A DNA stretch of 64,000 nucleotides from Agromyces sp. ISL-38. GTDB lineage: Bacteria; Actinomycetota; Actinomycetes; Actinomycetales; Microbacteriaceae. The DNA lies in the NCBI RefSeq assembly GCF_018613935.1, contig NZ_JAGGPF010000013.1, positions 62,001-126,000 of the forward strand, given 5' to 3'. A model generated the notes under the pieces. That model had not been told where the DNA came from, made no database searches, and saw nothing but the letters and a program-made list of their open reading frames with translations. Below are positions 15,445 through 23,641 of the stretch, piece by piece (positions within the stretch are counted from its first letter, which is position 1; every line of letters begins with the position of its first letter). The translations under genes and the position numbers were made by a program.

Positions 15445-16170
15445 ATGAAGCTCGGCCCGTCCCTCCACCGCATCGGCAACGACATCGTCGCCGTCTATCT
15501 CGTCGACACCCCCGATGGCATCACGCTCATCGACGCCGGGCTCGCCGGCCAGTGGAAGGAGCTCACCGCCGAACTCGCCGCGATGGGCCGTTCGCTCGAC
15601 GACGTGCGCGGCGTCGTGCTCACGCACGGCGACAGCGACCACATCGGCTTCGCCGAACGTCTCCGGCGCGACCACGGCGTGCCGGTCTACGTGCACGAGG
15701 CCGACGCCGCGCGTGCGCGCGGCGAGGTCTCGACGAAGCCCGCGTGGGGGCACCTGAAGCTCGGTGCCACGGCGCGATTCCTCTGGTACGCCATCACGAG
15801 AAGCGGGCTGCGCACCACGCCGCTCGCCGAGGTCGTCGATGTCCACGACGGCGACGTGCTCGACCTGCCCGGGGCTCCCCAGGTGATCGGCATGCCCGGC
15901 CACTCCCCCGGCAGCATCGCGATCCACGTTCCCGTGGCCGATGCCGTCTTCGTCGGCGACGCGCTCACCACGCGGCACGTGCTCACGGGGGCCGACGGGC
16001 CACAGCCGGCGCCATTCACCGACGACCCCGACACCGCGATCGCCTCGCTTCGGCGCCTCGAGGGCCTCGACGTCACGTGGGTGCTGCCCGGCCACGGCAC
16101 GCCGTGGAACGGCGGCGTCGACGAAGCAGTGCGCCAGGTCACGCGCGCCGCAGCGGCATCCGGATCCTGA
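15445..16170 (+). CDS. MBL-fold metallo-hydrolase
   Basis: This is a 241-aa metallo-beta-lactamase-fold hydrolase. The metal motif reads H61-G-D-S-D65-H66 in VVLTHGDSDHIG, so the second histidine of the usual HxHxDH is an aspartate. GHSPGSIAI, FVGDAL and LPGHG supply the later ligands. No signal peptide is present. The substrate is unknown; such variants are often lactonase- or glyoxalase-like. It is the only target visible for the divergent TetR. Its stop is 6 nt from the convergent accD1 stop. Confidence 0.88.
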   Translation: MKLGPSLHRIGNDIVAVYLVDTPDGITLIDAGLAGQWKELTAELAAMGRSLDDVRGVVLTHGDSDHIGFAERLRRDHGVPVYVHEADAARARGEVSTKPAWGHLKLGATARFLWYAITRSGLRTTPLAEVVDVHDGDVLDLPGAPQVIGMPGHSPGSIAIHVPVADAVFVGDALTTRHVLTGADGPQPAPFTDDPDTAIASLRRLEGLDVTWVLPGHGTPWNGGVDEAVRQVTRAAAASGS

Positions 16171-16176
16171 GCCGAA

Positions 16177-17784
16177 TCACATCCTGAAGAGGCCGAAGGC
16201 CGGCTCCGGCAGCGGTGTGCGGCTCGCGAGCTCGAGCGCGAGGGCGAGCACCGTGCGGGTGTCGGCAGGGTCGATGATGCCGTCGTCCCAGAGCCGGGCG
16301 GTCGAGTGGTAGGGACTGCCCTGCGTCTCGTACTGGTCGCGGATCGGCGCCATGAACTCCTCGGCGGCGGCATCCGTCCACTCCTCGCCGCGCACCGCGA
16401 GCTGGTCGCGCTTCACGGTCGACAGCACGGATGCCGCCTGCTCGCCGCCCATCACCGAGATGCGCGCGTTCGGCCACATCCAGAGGAACCGCGGCGAGTA
16501 GGCCCGGCCGCACATCGAGTAGTTGCCGGCCCCGAACGAGCCGCCGATCACGACGGTGAGCTTGGGAACCCGTGTCGTCGCGACCGCGGTGACCATCTTC
16601 GCGCCGTGCTTTGCGATGCCGCCCGCCTCGGCGTCACGGCCCACCATGAAGCCCGAGATGTTCTGCAGGAAGAGCAACGGGATGCCGCGCTGGTCGCAGA
16701 GCTCGATGAAGTGCGCGCCCTTCATGGCCGACTCGCTGAAGAGCACGCCGTTGTTCGCGACGATGCCGATGGGGTGGCCGTCGAGGTGCGCGAAGCCGGT
16801 CACGAGCGTGTCGCCGTACTCGGGCTTGAACTCGGTGAACTCGCTCGCGTCGACGAGCCGGGCGATGACCTCGCGCACGTCGTACGGCTGCTGCACGTCG
16901 ACCGGGACCGCTGCAGTGAGCCCCGACGGGTCGACGGCGGGCGCCCTGGGCTCGCGCACGGTCCATGCCCGGGCCGCGGGCGCCGGCAGCGTCGCGACCA
17001 TGTCGCGAAGGAGCTCGAGCGCGTGCTCGTCGTCGTCGGCGAGGTGGTCGGTGACGCCCGAGACCCGCGAATGCAGGTCGCCGCCGCCGAGCTCCTCGGG
17101 TGTCACGACCTCGCCGATCGCGGCCTTCACGAGCGGCGGCCCGCCGAGGAAGATCGTTCCCTGGTTCCGCACGATCACGCTCTCGTCGCTCATCGCCGGC
17201 ACGTAGGCGCCGCCGGCCGTGCACGAGCCGAGCACCGCCGCGAGTTGCGGGATGCGGAGGGAGGAGAGCTGCGCCTGGTTGAAGAAGATCCGGCCGAAGT
17301 GCTCTCGGTCGGGGAACACCTCGTCTTGCAGCGGCAGGAACGCGCCGCCCGAGTCGACGAGGTAGACGCACGGCAAGCGGTGCTCCTTCGCCACTTCCTG
17401 GGCGCGCAAGTGCTTCTTCACGGTCATCGGATAGTAGGTGCCGCCCTTGACGGTCGCGTCGTTGCACACGATCATGACGGCGCGGCCGTGCACGAGGCCG
17501 ATGCCCGTGATGATGCCGGCACCCGGCGAGTCGCCGCCGTAGAGGCCGTCGGCCGCGAGCGGTGAGAGCTCGAGGAAGGGGCTGCCCTCGTCGAGGAGGC
17601 GATCGACGCGGTCGCGCGGGAGGAGCTTTCCGCGAGCGACGTGCCGTTCACGGGAGGATTCGGGGCCGCCGAGCGCGGCGGTCGCGAGCTTGTCACGGTG
17701 TTCGCGCACGAGACCGACGTGATCGTCGGCGTTGCGCCGGGCGGACTCGCTCGTGGGGTCGATGCCCGTGGTGAGGATCGTCAT
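16177..17784 (-). CDS. accD1: Acyl-CoA carboxylase beta subunit, probable methylcrotonyl-CoA carboxylase
   Basis: The protein has 535 aa with N- and C-terminal carboxyltransferase domains. [16 protein letters not shown] opens the N-terminal domain, and [23 protein letters not shown] is diagnostic for methylcrotonyl-type beta subunits. The C-terminal domain carries [31 protein letters not shown] in two blocks, forming the biotin pocket. It would carboxylate 3-methylcrotonyl-CoA with AccA1. It is a single-gene unit divergent from the TetR gene at 17889. The promoter has -35 TTGCCA and -10 TAACAT, with two operator copies. Confidence 0.94.
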   Translation of the reverse strand: MTILTTGIDPTSESARRNADDHVGLVREHRDKLATAALGGPESSRERHVARGKLLPRDRVDRLLDEGSPFLELSPLAADGLYGGDSPGAGIITGIGLVHGRAVMIVCNDATVKGGTYYPMTVKKHLRAQEVAKEHRLPCVYLVDSGGAFLPLQDEVFPDREHFGRIFFNQAQLSSLRIPQLAAVLGSCTAGGAYVPAMSDESVIVRNQGTIFLGGPPLVKAAIGEVVTPEELGGGDLHSRVSGVTDHLADDDEHALELLRDMVATLPAPAARAWTVREPRAPAVDPSGLTAAVPVDVQQPYDVREVIARLVDASEFTEFKPEYGDTLVTGFAHLDGHPIGIVANNGVLFSESAMKGAHFIELCDQRGIPLLFLQNISGFMVGRDAEAGGIAKHGAKMVTAVATTRVPKLTVVIGGSFGAGNYSMCGRAYSPRFLWMWPNARISVMGGEQAASVLSTVKRDQLAVRGEEWTDAAAEEFMAPIRDQYETQGSPYHSTARLWDDGIIDPADTRTVLALALELASRTPLPEPAFGLFRM

Positions 17785-17840
17785 CCGCTCCGCCCGTCTC
17801 CGTCGACGGCGCGCCCTCTTGTGCCCGGCACGCCATTTCG

Positions 17841-17895
17841 GTTAGTGTGCACTAACTCGATTCCCGATGTTAGCGAGCACTCACCGCAATGGCAA
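17841..17895 (-). promoter_or_regulatory. accD1 promoter with palindromic operator
   Basis: On the minus strand, -35 TTGCCA (17895-17890) and -10 TAACAT (17872-17867) are 17 bp apart. GTTAGTG-TG-CACTAAC (17841-17856) is a perfect palindrome just after the expected transcription start. A 13/16 copy (17869-17884) overlaps the -10. The region is shared with the divergent TetR gene at 17889, so autoregulation is likely. Confidence 0.75.
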
Positions 17896-18524
17896 GCACC
17901 CTCGAACCGTACGACACGGTGGCCCACGCCGCGCTGCCCCGCACCGAGCGGAGCCGCCAGAAGGCCGACCGCCGTGCCGCGATCCTCGCCGCCGCGGCGA
18001 CCCTGTTCGCCGAACGCGGCTATGCGGGCGTCACGATCGAAGACCTCGGAGCCGCCGTCGGCGTGAGGGGGCCGGCCGTGTACCGGCACTTCCCCGGCAA
18101 GGCCGCCGTGCTCGCCGCGATCCTCCAGGGCGCGAGCCAGACCCTCCTCGACGGCGCCGAGCGCGTGCTCGGCGAAGCGCCCGACGCCGCCGAGGCGCTC
18201 CGCTCGCTCATCCGGTTCCACGTGGACTTCGCCTTGGGCGAGGCCGACGTCATCGTCGTGCAGGACCGCGAGCTCGAGCAGCTCGACCGCGGCGCACGGC
18301 ACGAGGTGCGACTGCTCCAGCGACGCTACGTCGAGCACTGGGTCGACACCCTCTCCAGACTCCGGCCCGATCGGGCCGAGGCGGAGCTCAGGTTCCGGGC
18401 ACACGCCGCCTTCGGACTCCTGAACTCCACTCCGCACAGCGCCCGCATCCCCGGGCGCCGACCGGCCGACGGAACCATCCGCGGCATCCTGGAGGAGATG
18501 GCATGGGCGAGCCTCATGTCGTGA
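17889..18524 (+). CDS. TetR family regulator of the acyl-CoA carboxylase genes
   Basis: The protein has 211 aa. The helix-turn-helix is VTIEDLGAAVGVRGPAVYRHFPGKAAVLAAI, about residues 47-77. The C-terminal domain contains DRELEQLDRGARHEVRLLQRRYVEHWVD, as in the TetR regulator next to accD1/accA1 in mycobacteria (Rv2506 type). It is divergent from accD1, with the 16-bp palindrome between them. The ATG at 17889 overlaps the accD1 -35. It probably senses a pathway acyl-CoA and represses accD1, the accA1 operon and itself; that is inference from operator placement. Confidence 0.88.
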   Translation: MASTLEPYDTVAHAALPRTERSRQKADRRAAILAAAATLFAERGYAGVTIEDLGAAVGVRGPAVYRHFPGKAAVLAAILQGASQTLLDGAERVLGEAPDAAEALRSLIRFHVDFALGEADVIVVQDRELEQLDRGARHEVRLLQRRYVEHWVDTLSRLRPDRAEAELRFRAHAAFGLLNSTPHSARIPGRRPADGTIRGILEEMAWASLMS

Positions 18525-18985
18525 CCCTGCGCGCCACCCGCGCCGGGGATCTCGATGCACTGTTCGCGTTCGGGCAGCACGAGGAGGCGGTGCGCATGGC
18601 CGCGTTCACCGCTCCCGACCCGACGGATCGCGCGATGTTCGACGCGCACTGGCGACGCCTCATCGACGATCCCAGCGTCGATGCGCGCACCATTCGCGCC
18701 GACGGAGCGATCGTGGGCAGCGCCGCCCGCTGGTTCGAGGACGCCACGCCCGAGATCACCGTCTGGATCGACCCCGCACGCTGGGGCGAGGGCATCGCCA
18801 CGCGGGCGATCCGGCTCTTCCTCGAGGCGCTCGGCGAGCGGCCGGTGCGGGCTCGCGCCGCGGCCGACAATGCGGGTTCGATCGCCGTGCTCGAGAAGCT
18901 CGGGTTCCGCCAGGTCGGCATCGAGGTGGGCTTCGCGAACGCGCGTGGCACCGACATCGAGGAACGGATCTACCGGCTCGACTGA
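18503..18985 (+). CDS. GNAT family N-acetyltransferase
   Basis: The protein has 160 aa of the RimJ/RimL-like type (Acetyltransf_3). VWIDPARWGEGIATRAIRLFLEAL is acetyl-CoA motif A, and NAGSIAVLEKLGFRQVG is the conserved motif B. The ATG at 18503 has GGAGGAG 5 nt upstream and lies inside the TetR gene (22-nt overlap). GTG 18521 is a weaker option. It is cotranscribed with the regulator; a role in the same pathway is not evident. Confidence 0.85.
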   Translation: MGEPHVVTLRATRAGDLDALFAFGQHEEAVRMAAFTAPDPTDRAMFDAHWRRLIDDPSVDARTIRADGAIVGSAARWFEDATPEITVWIDPARWGEGIATRAIRLFLEALGERPVRARAAADNAGSIAVLEKLGFRQVGIEVGFANARGTDIEERIYRLD

Positions 18986-19018
18986 GCCGGGGGCCGACGG
19001 ACTCGCCGGCGCCGGCTC
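18984..19018. terminator. Hairpin between convergent GNAT and PCD genes
   Basis: GAGCCGG (18984-18990) pairs with CCGGCTC (19012-19018), and the loop itself is GC-rich and self-complementary. It lies exactly between the two convergent stop codons. No T-run follows, so it may act only as a 3' stabiliser. Confidence 0.45.
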
Positions 19019-19024
19019 GTGGCG

Positions 19025-19333
19025 CTACTCGGCCGTCGCGCCGAGCTGGTCGGCGATCTCCCCGATGCGAAGCGCCAGTTCGACGTCGCGTGGAGTGACT
19101 CCGCCGACGTCATGCGAGGTCAGTGCGAACTCGACGCGCCCCCAGCCCAGCCGCACGTCGGGGTGATGGTTCAATTCGTCGGCCACCACGGCGACCGCAT
19201 CGAGCAGGCGCACCGCGCTGCGGAAGTCCGCCGTCGCGAACGCACCGACGAGGTGATTCTGGGCGTGCCGGAACGCGGTGCCCTCGAGATCGTCGGTCGT
19301 GTCCGTCGGCGAGAGGATGCTGCGTCCGTCCAT
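19025..19333 (-). CDS. 4a-hydroxytetrahydrobiopterin dehydratase (PCD)
   Basis: The protein has 102 aa. The PCD signature E53-L-N-H56-H57-P58 with W64 and the third histidine H74 (ALTSHDVGG) is complete, so it should be active. It would recycle pterin-4a-carbinolamine after aromatic amino acid hydroxylation, but no such hydroxylase lies in the window. It follows bkdC by 27 nt on the same strand and may be read through from the bkd operon. Confidence 0.88.
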   Translation of the reverse strand: MDGRSILSPTDTTDDLEGTAFRHAQNHLVGAFATADFRSAVRLLDAVAVVADELNHHPDVRLGWGRVEFALTSHDVGGVTPRDVELALRIGEIADQLGATAE

Positions 19334-19360
19334 GCACCCATCCTCCCGCCGATCGGCGGC

Positions 19361-20740
19361 TCACGCCATGGTGAGCGCGAGACCCGGCTCGCGGAGGATC
19401 GCTCCGATGTCGGCGAGGAACCGGGAGCCCTGCGCCCCATCGACGAGCCGGTGGTCGAACGAGAGGCTCAGCGTCATGATCTCGCGCAACGCGATCTCAC
19501 CGCGGTGCTCCCACGGCTGCCGGCGCACGGCGCCCATCGCGAGAATCGCGGCCTCCCCCGGGTTCAGGATCGGCGTGCCCGCATCGATGCCGAAGACCCC
19601 GATATTCGTGATCGAGATCGTGCCGCCGCTGAGGTCGGCCGGACCGGTGCGGCCCGCGCGTGCGGTCTCGGCGAGGGCGGTGACGGCGTCGGCGAGCTCG
19701 ATGAGGGTCATCCGCTCGGCACCCTTGATGTTCGGGACGACGAGTCCCCGCTCGGTCGCCGCGGCGATGCCGAGGTTGACGGCGCCGAACTGCACGATCT
19801 CCTGCGCCTGCTCATCCCAGCGCGCGTTGACCTCGGGCGTGCGACGGGCGGCGATGCAGAGCGCCTTCGCTACGACGGCGAGCGGCGTGACCTTGTGGCC
19901 GGCGAATGCGCGGTCGTCACGGATGCCTCGGAGCAGCTCCATCGTGCCCGTCACGTCGACCGTGAGGAACTCGGTCACGTGCGGTGCCGTGAAGGCGCTC
20001 CGCACCATCGCGGCCGCGGTGTGCTTGCGCACGCCCCGGATGGGAATCCTCGTCTCCGCCGGTCGAGCGGCCGGCCTCGCCTCGGTGGGGGGCGGGATGA
20101 TCTGGCCGCCGGATGCCGCGAGCTCGACGTCGGCACGCGTGATCAACCCGCGCTCCCCCGTGCCGGTCACCTGCTCGAGCTCGATGCCGAGGTCGCGGGC
20201 GAGCTTGCGCACCGGCGGCGTGGATCGCGGACGCTCCGCCCGCCTCGTCTCGGATGCGAGGACCTCGGCCGGCTCCGTGCCGATGGCGGCGTGGCCCGTG
20301 TCGGGCACCGGCGGTACGAGATCGTCGGCGAGCGCCGTGCGGCGGGGGCGGCGCTTGGGCCCGCCCTCGTCGCGCGCGCCGTAGCCGACGAGGTTCGGGC
20401 CGGGTGCGGCATCCGTCTCGCGTTCAGCCGGCGCGGCGGCGGTGGCCGCAGCTGGGGCTGGTGCCGAAGCGGCCTCGTCGCCCCGTTCGGGTGCGCTGCC
20501 GTCGCCCGTGTCGCACGAGAAGAGCGGTGCGCCGACGTTCACCGTCTCGCCCTCCGCCGCGTGCAGCGCGGTGACCGTGCCGGTGAACGGCGACGGCAGC
20601 TCTACGACGGCCTTGGCGGTCTCGATGTCGGCGATGATCTGGTTGAGCTCGACGTGGTCGCCGACGGCGACCCGCCAGGCGACGATCTCGGACTCCGTGA
20701 GTCCCTCGCCGAGGTCGGGCAGCGCGAAGTCCCTGATCAT
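19361..20740 (-). CDS. bkdC: Branched-chain 2-oxoacid dehydrogenase E2 (lipoamide acyltransferase)
   Basis: The protein has 459 aa. The lipoyl domain at residues 1-78 carries K43 in DIETAKAVVELPSP. An Ala/Pro linker follows, then a peripheral subunit-binding domain (about 171-205, STPPVRKLARDLGIELEQV). The catalytic acyltransferase domain ends with FDHRLVDGAQGS, giving H430 and D434. It transfers branched acyl groups to CoA. The start is ATG 20740, 5 nt after bkdB. The E3 dehydrogenase is not encoded nearby and must come from elsewhere. Confidence 0.93.
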   Translation of the reverse strand: MIRDFALPDLGEGLTESEIVAWRVAVGDHVELNQIIADIETAKAVVELPSPFTGTVTALHAAEGETVNVGAPLFSCDTGDGSAPERGDEAASAPAPAAATAAAPAERETDAAPGPNLVGYGARDEGGPKRRPRRTALADDLVPPVPDTGHAAIGTEPAEVLASETRRAERPRSTPPVRKLARDLGIELEQVTGTGERGLITRADVELAASGGQIIPPPTEARPAARPAETRIPIRGVRKHTAAAMVRSAFTAPHVTEFLTVDVTGTMELLRGIRDDRAFAGHKVTPLAVVAKALCIAARRTPEVNARWDEQAQEIVQFGAVNLGIAAATERGLVVPNIKGAERMTLIELADAVTALAETARAGRTGPADLSGGTISITNIGVFGIDAGTPILNPGEAAILAMGAVRRQPWEHRGEIALREIMTLSLSFDHRLVDGAQGSRFLADIGAILREPGLALTMA

Positions 20741-20745
20741 CGCGC

Positions 20746-21756
20746 TCACGCCTCGACGCCGCTCAGCGAGTTGGGGCGGCCGAGCGACCGGTCGACGCCG
20801 TCGAGGATGCGGTCGAGATCGGGCAGTTGGTGCCGCTCGAGCTTGGCGGGCGGATACGGGATGTCGTGACCGGTGACGCGCACCGGCGCCGCCTCGAGGA
20901 ACTCGAAGCACCGCTCGGTGATGCTCGCCGCAAGTTCGGCGCCCACCCCGCCCTGCTGGCCGGCCTCGTGGGTGATGACGAGGCGGCCGGTGCGGCGAAC
21001 GGATGCCTCCACCGTGGCATAGTCGACCGGCGCGAGCGAGCGCAGGTCGATGACCTCGATCGACACGCCGTCTTCCTCGGCCGCGATCGCCGCGTCGCGC
21101 GCGGTCTGCACGAGCGCCCCGTAGGTGACGAGGGTGACGTCATCGCCCGGCGTGACGACCGTCGCGACCCCCATGGGGCGGGCGTCGGCGAGGCTCGCCT
21201 GCTCGTCGACCTCGCCCTTCACGTGGTAGCGCCGCTTCGGCTCGAAGAACACCACCGGGTCGTCGCTCGCGATCGCCTGGCGGATCATGATGAACGCGTC
21301 GGCCGGGTTCGAGCACGCGATCACGCGGAGACCGGCGGTGTGCGCGAAGTACGCCTCGGGCGACTCTGAGTGATGCTCGGCGGCGCCGATGCCCCCGCCG
21401 AACGGCACCCGGATCGTGATCGGCAGCCGCACCGTGCCGCGTGAGCGATAGTGCAGCTTCGCCACCTGCGAGACGATCTGGTCGAACGCGGGGTAGATGA
21501 ACCCGTCGAACTGGATCTCGATGACCGGCCGGAAGCCGCGGTAGGCGAGTCCGACGGCAGTGCCGACGATCCCCGATTCGGAGAGCGGCGAGTCGACGAC
21601 GCGGGTCGGGCCGAACTCGGCCTTCAGGCCGTCGGTCACGCGGAACACGCCGCCGAGCGTGCCGATGTCCTCGCCGATGAGCACGACCTTCTCATCGTCG
21701 GCGAGGGCACGCCGGAGCCCGGCGTTCAGGGACTTGGCCAAGGTGAGGGTCGTCAT
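20746..21756 (-). CDS. bkdB: Branched-chain 2-oxoacid dehydrogenase E1 beta subunit
   Basis: This is a 336-aa transketolase-like subunit. The start MTTLTLAKSLNAGLRRAL, VVLIGEDIG near residue 25, RVVDSPLSESGIVG and FGGGIGAAEHHSESPE are typical of E1 beta. The ATG at 21756 overlaps the bkdA stop (ATGA). The upstream open frame is an artefact of GC bias. With BkdA it forms the thiamine-diphosphate enzyme that decarboxylates the keto acids of Leu, Ile and Val. Confidence 0.94.
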   Translation of the reverse strand: MTTLTLAKSLNAGLRRALADDEKVVLIGEDIGTLGGVFRVTDGLKAEFGPTRVVDSPLSESGIVGTAVGLAYRGFRPVIEIQFDGFIYPAFDQIVSQVAKLHYRSRGTVRLPITIRVPFGGGIGAAEHHSESPEAYFAHTAGLRVIACSNPADAFIMIRQAIASDDPVVFFEPKRRYHVKGEVDEQASLADARPMGVATVVTPGDDVTLVTYGALVQTARDAAIAAEEDGVSIEVIDLRSLAPVDYATVEASVRRTGRLVITHEAGQQGGVGAELAASITERCFEFLEAAPVRVTGHDIPYPPAKLERHQLPDLDRILDGVDRSLGRPNSLSGVEA

Positions 21757-22916
21757 CGCGCACCGCCTTCCGTGCCGGCGCCGGCACCGCCGGCGGCCGT
21801 GGCATCCGTCTCCTCGAAGGTCGCGAGGTAGCGCACGTAGTGTGTGCGCTGCCGCTCGAGATGGCTGTTCGGCTCGACGTAGACATGGTCGAAGACGCTC
21901 AGGGGCTCGGGATCGGCGATCGCGATGCACGCGCTGCGCAGTTCCGCAGCTGCGCGGTCGGCCTCGGCCGCGACCTCGCGCTCGAGCCCGGCGGAGTCGA
22001 CGCCGGAGTCCTCGAGCAGGGCGAGCACGCGCGTGAGGGGGTCGCGCCCGCGCCACTCGTCGAGCTCCGCCTCGGTGCGGTAGCGGGTGGGGTCGTCGGC
22101 GGTCGTGTGCGGGCCGAGGCGGTACGTCACGGCCTCGATGAACGTCGGGCCCTCGCCACGCCGGGCGCGATCGAGCGCGATCCTCGTGGCGGCGAGCACG
22201 GCGAGCACGTCGTTGCCGTCGACCCTGATGCCGGGCATGCCGAAGCCGTCGGCCCGACGGGCGAGCGGTTGCTTCGACTGGAGCCCCACGGGCTCGGAGA
22301 TCGCCCACTGGTTGTTCTGGCAGAAGAACACGACGGGCGCGTTGAAGCTCGCTGCGAAGATGAGCGCCTCGCTCACGTCGCCCTCGCTCGTCGCTCCGTC
22401 GCCGAAGTAGGCGATGGCCGCGGCATCCGACCCCTCCCACGTGGCGCCCATCGCCCAGCCAGTGGCGTGCAGCGTCTGCGCGCCGATGATGATCTGCGGA
22501 ACCGCGATGCCGCGCTCGAACGGGTTCCAGCCTGACGCGGCGGTGCCCCGCCATACCGTGAGCAGTTCGGCGGGTCCGACGCCGCGGCACCAGGCGACGC
22601 CGTGCTCGCGATAGCTCGTGAAGGCGAAGTCGTCGTCGCGCATCGCGCGCGCCGAGCCGATCTGGGCGGCCTCCTGGCCGGCCAGGGGCGGCCAGAGACC
22701 GAGCTCGCCCTGGCGCTGCAGTGCGGTGGCCTCGGTGTCGAGGCGTCGCACGATGGCCATGTCGCGGTAGAGCCGGCCGAGGGCCGCGGTGTCGACGTCA
22801 CTCACCCACGGGTCGAAGTCGGCGTCGGCTCGGCGCTCGCCGGTGGGAGTGACGAGCTGTACGAAGTCGTCGGGCCGCGTGAGGAGCCCGGTTGCGTCTC
22901 GGTCGGATGGGTTCAT
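21753..22916 (-). CDS. bkdA: Branched-chain 2-oxoacid dehydrogenase E1 alpha subunit
   Basis: The protein has 387 aa. The thiamine-diphosphate motif starts GDGATSEGD at residues 172-180 and ends at NN 201-202. FTSYREHGVAWCRG and RLGPHTTADDPTRYR are the E1 alpha hallmarks; the second holds the phosphorylation-loop region. It is the first gene of bkdABC. Its promoter has -35 TTGAGC and -10 TACCAT, and it is divergent from the Lrp-type regulator at 23083. Confidence 0.94.
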   Translation of the reverse strand: MNPSDRDATGLLTRPDDFVQLVTPTGERRADADFDPWVSDVDTAALGRLYRDMAIVRRLDTEATALQRQGELGLWPPLAGQEAAQIGSARAMRDDDFAFTSYREHGVAWCRGVGPAELLTVWRGTAASGWNPFERGIAVPQIIIGAQTLHATGWAMGATWEGSDAAAIAYFGDGATSEGDVSEALIFAASFNAPVVFFCQNNQWAISEPVGLQSKQPLARRADGFGMPGIRVDGNDVLAVLAATRIALDRARRGEGPTFIEAVTYRLGPHTTADDPTRYRTEAELDEWRGRDPLTRVLALLEDSGVDSAGLEREVAAEADRAAAELRSACIAIADPEPLSVFDHVYVEPNSHLERQRTHYVRYLATFEETDATAAGGAGAGTEGGAR

Positions 22917-22986
22917 CGTCGATCCTCGCTGTCGGCGGGCTCGCTTCGTGGGCTGCCCGCACCCGGCGACTCTGCCGGATACTCAG

Positions 22987-23015
22987 ATGGTACGTCCGTC
23001 GATCACACAGCTCAA
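22987..23015 (-). promoter_or_regulatory. bkdABC promoter
   Basis: On the minus strand, -35 TTGAGC (23015-23010) and -10 TACCAT (22992-22987) are 17 bp apart. Transcription would start near 22980 and leave a leader of about 64 nt before bkdA. Confidence 0.6.
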
Positions 23016-23035
23016 GCATCAGCGCTGCGGTTGAG

Positions 23036-23085
23036 CATGTTGCCAAGACTCACCCCGGATACCGGTGCTATCGTGTGGCAACATG
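23036..23085 (+). promoter_or_regulatory. Inverted repeat over the bkdR promoter and start codon
   Basis: CATGTTGCCA (23036-23045) and TGGCAACATG (23076-23085) form perfect 10-bp arms 30 bp apart. The right arm contains the bkdR ATG. A -10 TATCGT (23069-23074) lies between them. Relative to the bkd promoter the arms lie about 55-105 bp upstream, a position suited to activation. Spaced arms fit an Lrp/AsnC octamer. Confidence 0.6.
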
Positions 23086-23541
23086 AGCGATTATGACGCG
23101 GTCGACCGGGCGCTCCTCGCGGCACTCTCCGCCGACCCGCGGGCAACCGTCGTCGCCCTCGCCGACAGGCTCGGCCTCTCGCGAAACACGGTGCAGGCGC
23201 GGATGTCGCGGCTCGAGGCGTCCGGCGCATTCCTCTCGTTCGAACGCAGCATCGATCCCGCGCCCCTCGGCTTCCCGCTCGAGGCGTTCATCTCGGTGCA
23301 CGTGCGCCAGAAGCGCCTGAAAGAGGTCGTCGACGACATCGCGCGCATTCCCGAGGTGATCCAGGCGCACGGACTCAGCGGGTCGATCGACCTGCTCGTT
23401 CGCGTGGTCTGCCGCGACGCGCACGACCTGTTCCGCATCGACGGCGAGATCCTCGCGATCGACGGCGTCGAACGCACCGAGACCTCGCTCGCGATGGGCG
23501 AACTGATCCCGTACCGCCTGGGCCCGCTGCTCGCGCCCTGA
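23083..23541 (+). CDS. bkdR: Lrp/AsnC family regulator of the bkd operon
   Basis: The protein has 152 aa. The N-terminal helix-turn-helix is TVVALADRLGLSRNTVQARMSRLEASG, about residues 22-48. The AsnC ligand-binding RAM domain follows. The ATG at 23083 lies 8 nt after a TATCGT box, so the mRNA has almost no leader. It is divergent from bkdA. Lrp-type BkdR proteins usually activate bkd genes in response to branched-chain amino acids; that role is inferred here from position. Confidence 0.9.
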   Translation: MSDYDAVDRALLAALSADPRATVVALADRLGLSRNTVQARMSRLEASGAFLSFERSIDPAPLGFPLEAFISVHVRQKRLKEVVDDIARIPEVIQAHGLSGSIDLLVRVVCRDAHDLFRIDGEILAIDGVERTETSLAMGELIPYRLGPLLAP

Positions 23542-23590
23542 GCCCGGCGGGCCGTTGCCGGCCCGACCCGAGAACCGCGTCCCGAAACGA

Positions 23591-23626
23591 CGGATGCCCG
23601 CCCTGCCGAAGCAGGACGGGCATCCG
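23591..23626. terminator. Bidirectional hairpin terminator between bkdR and pnp
   Basis: CGGATGCCCGCCCTGC pairs with GCAGGACGGGCATCCG around a CGAA loop: 16 positions with one mismatch. It lies between the convergent stops of bkdR (23541) and pnp (23642). The stem contains one GGATGCC and one GGCATCC copy. Confidence 0.8.
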
Positions 23627-23641
23627 TTGCGAACGGTTCGA

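Noticed and set aside
14758-18524. Mobile element around the TetR/MBL insertion
   Set aside because: No transposase, terminal inverted repeats or target duplication was found, so only a gene-order difference can be claimed.
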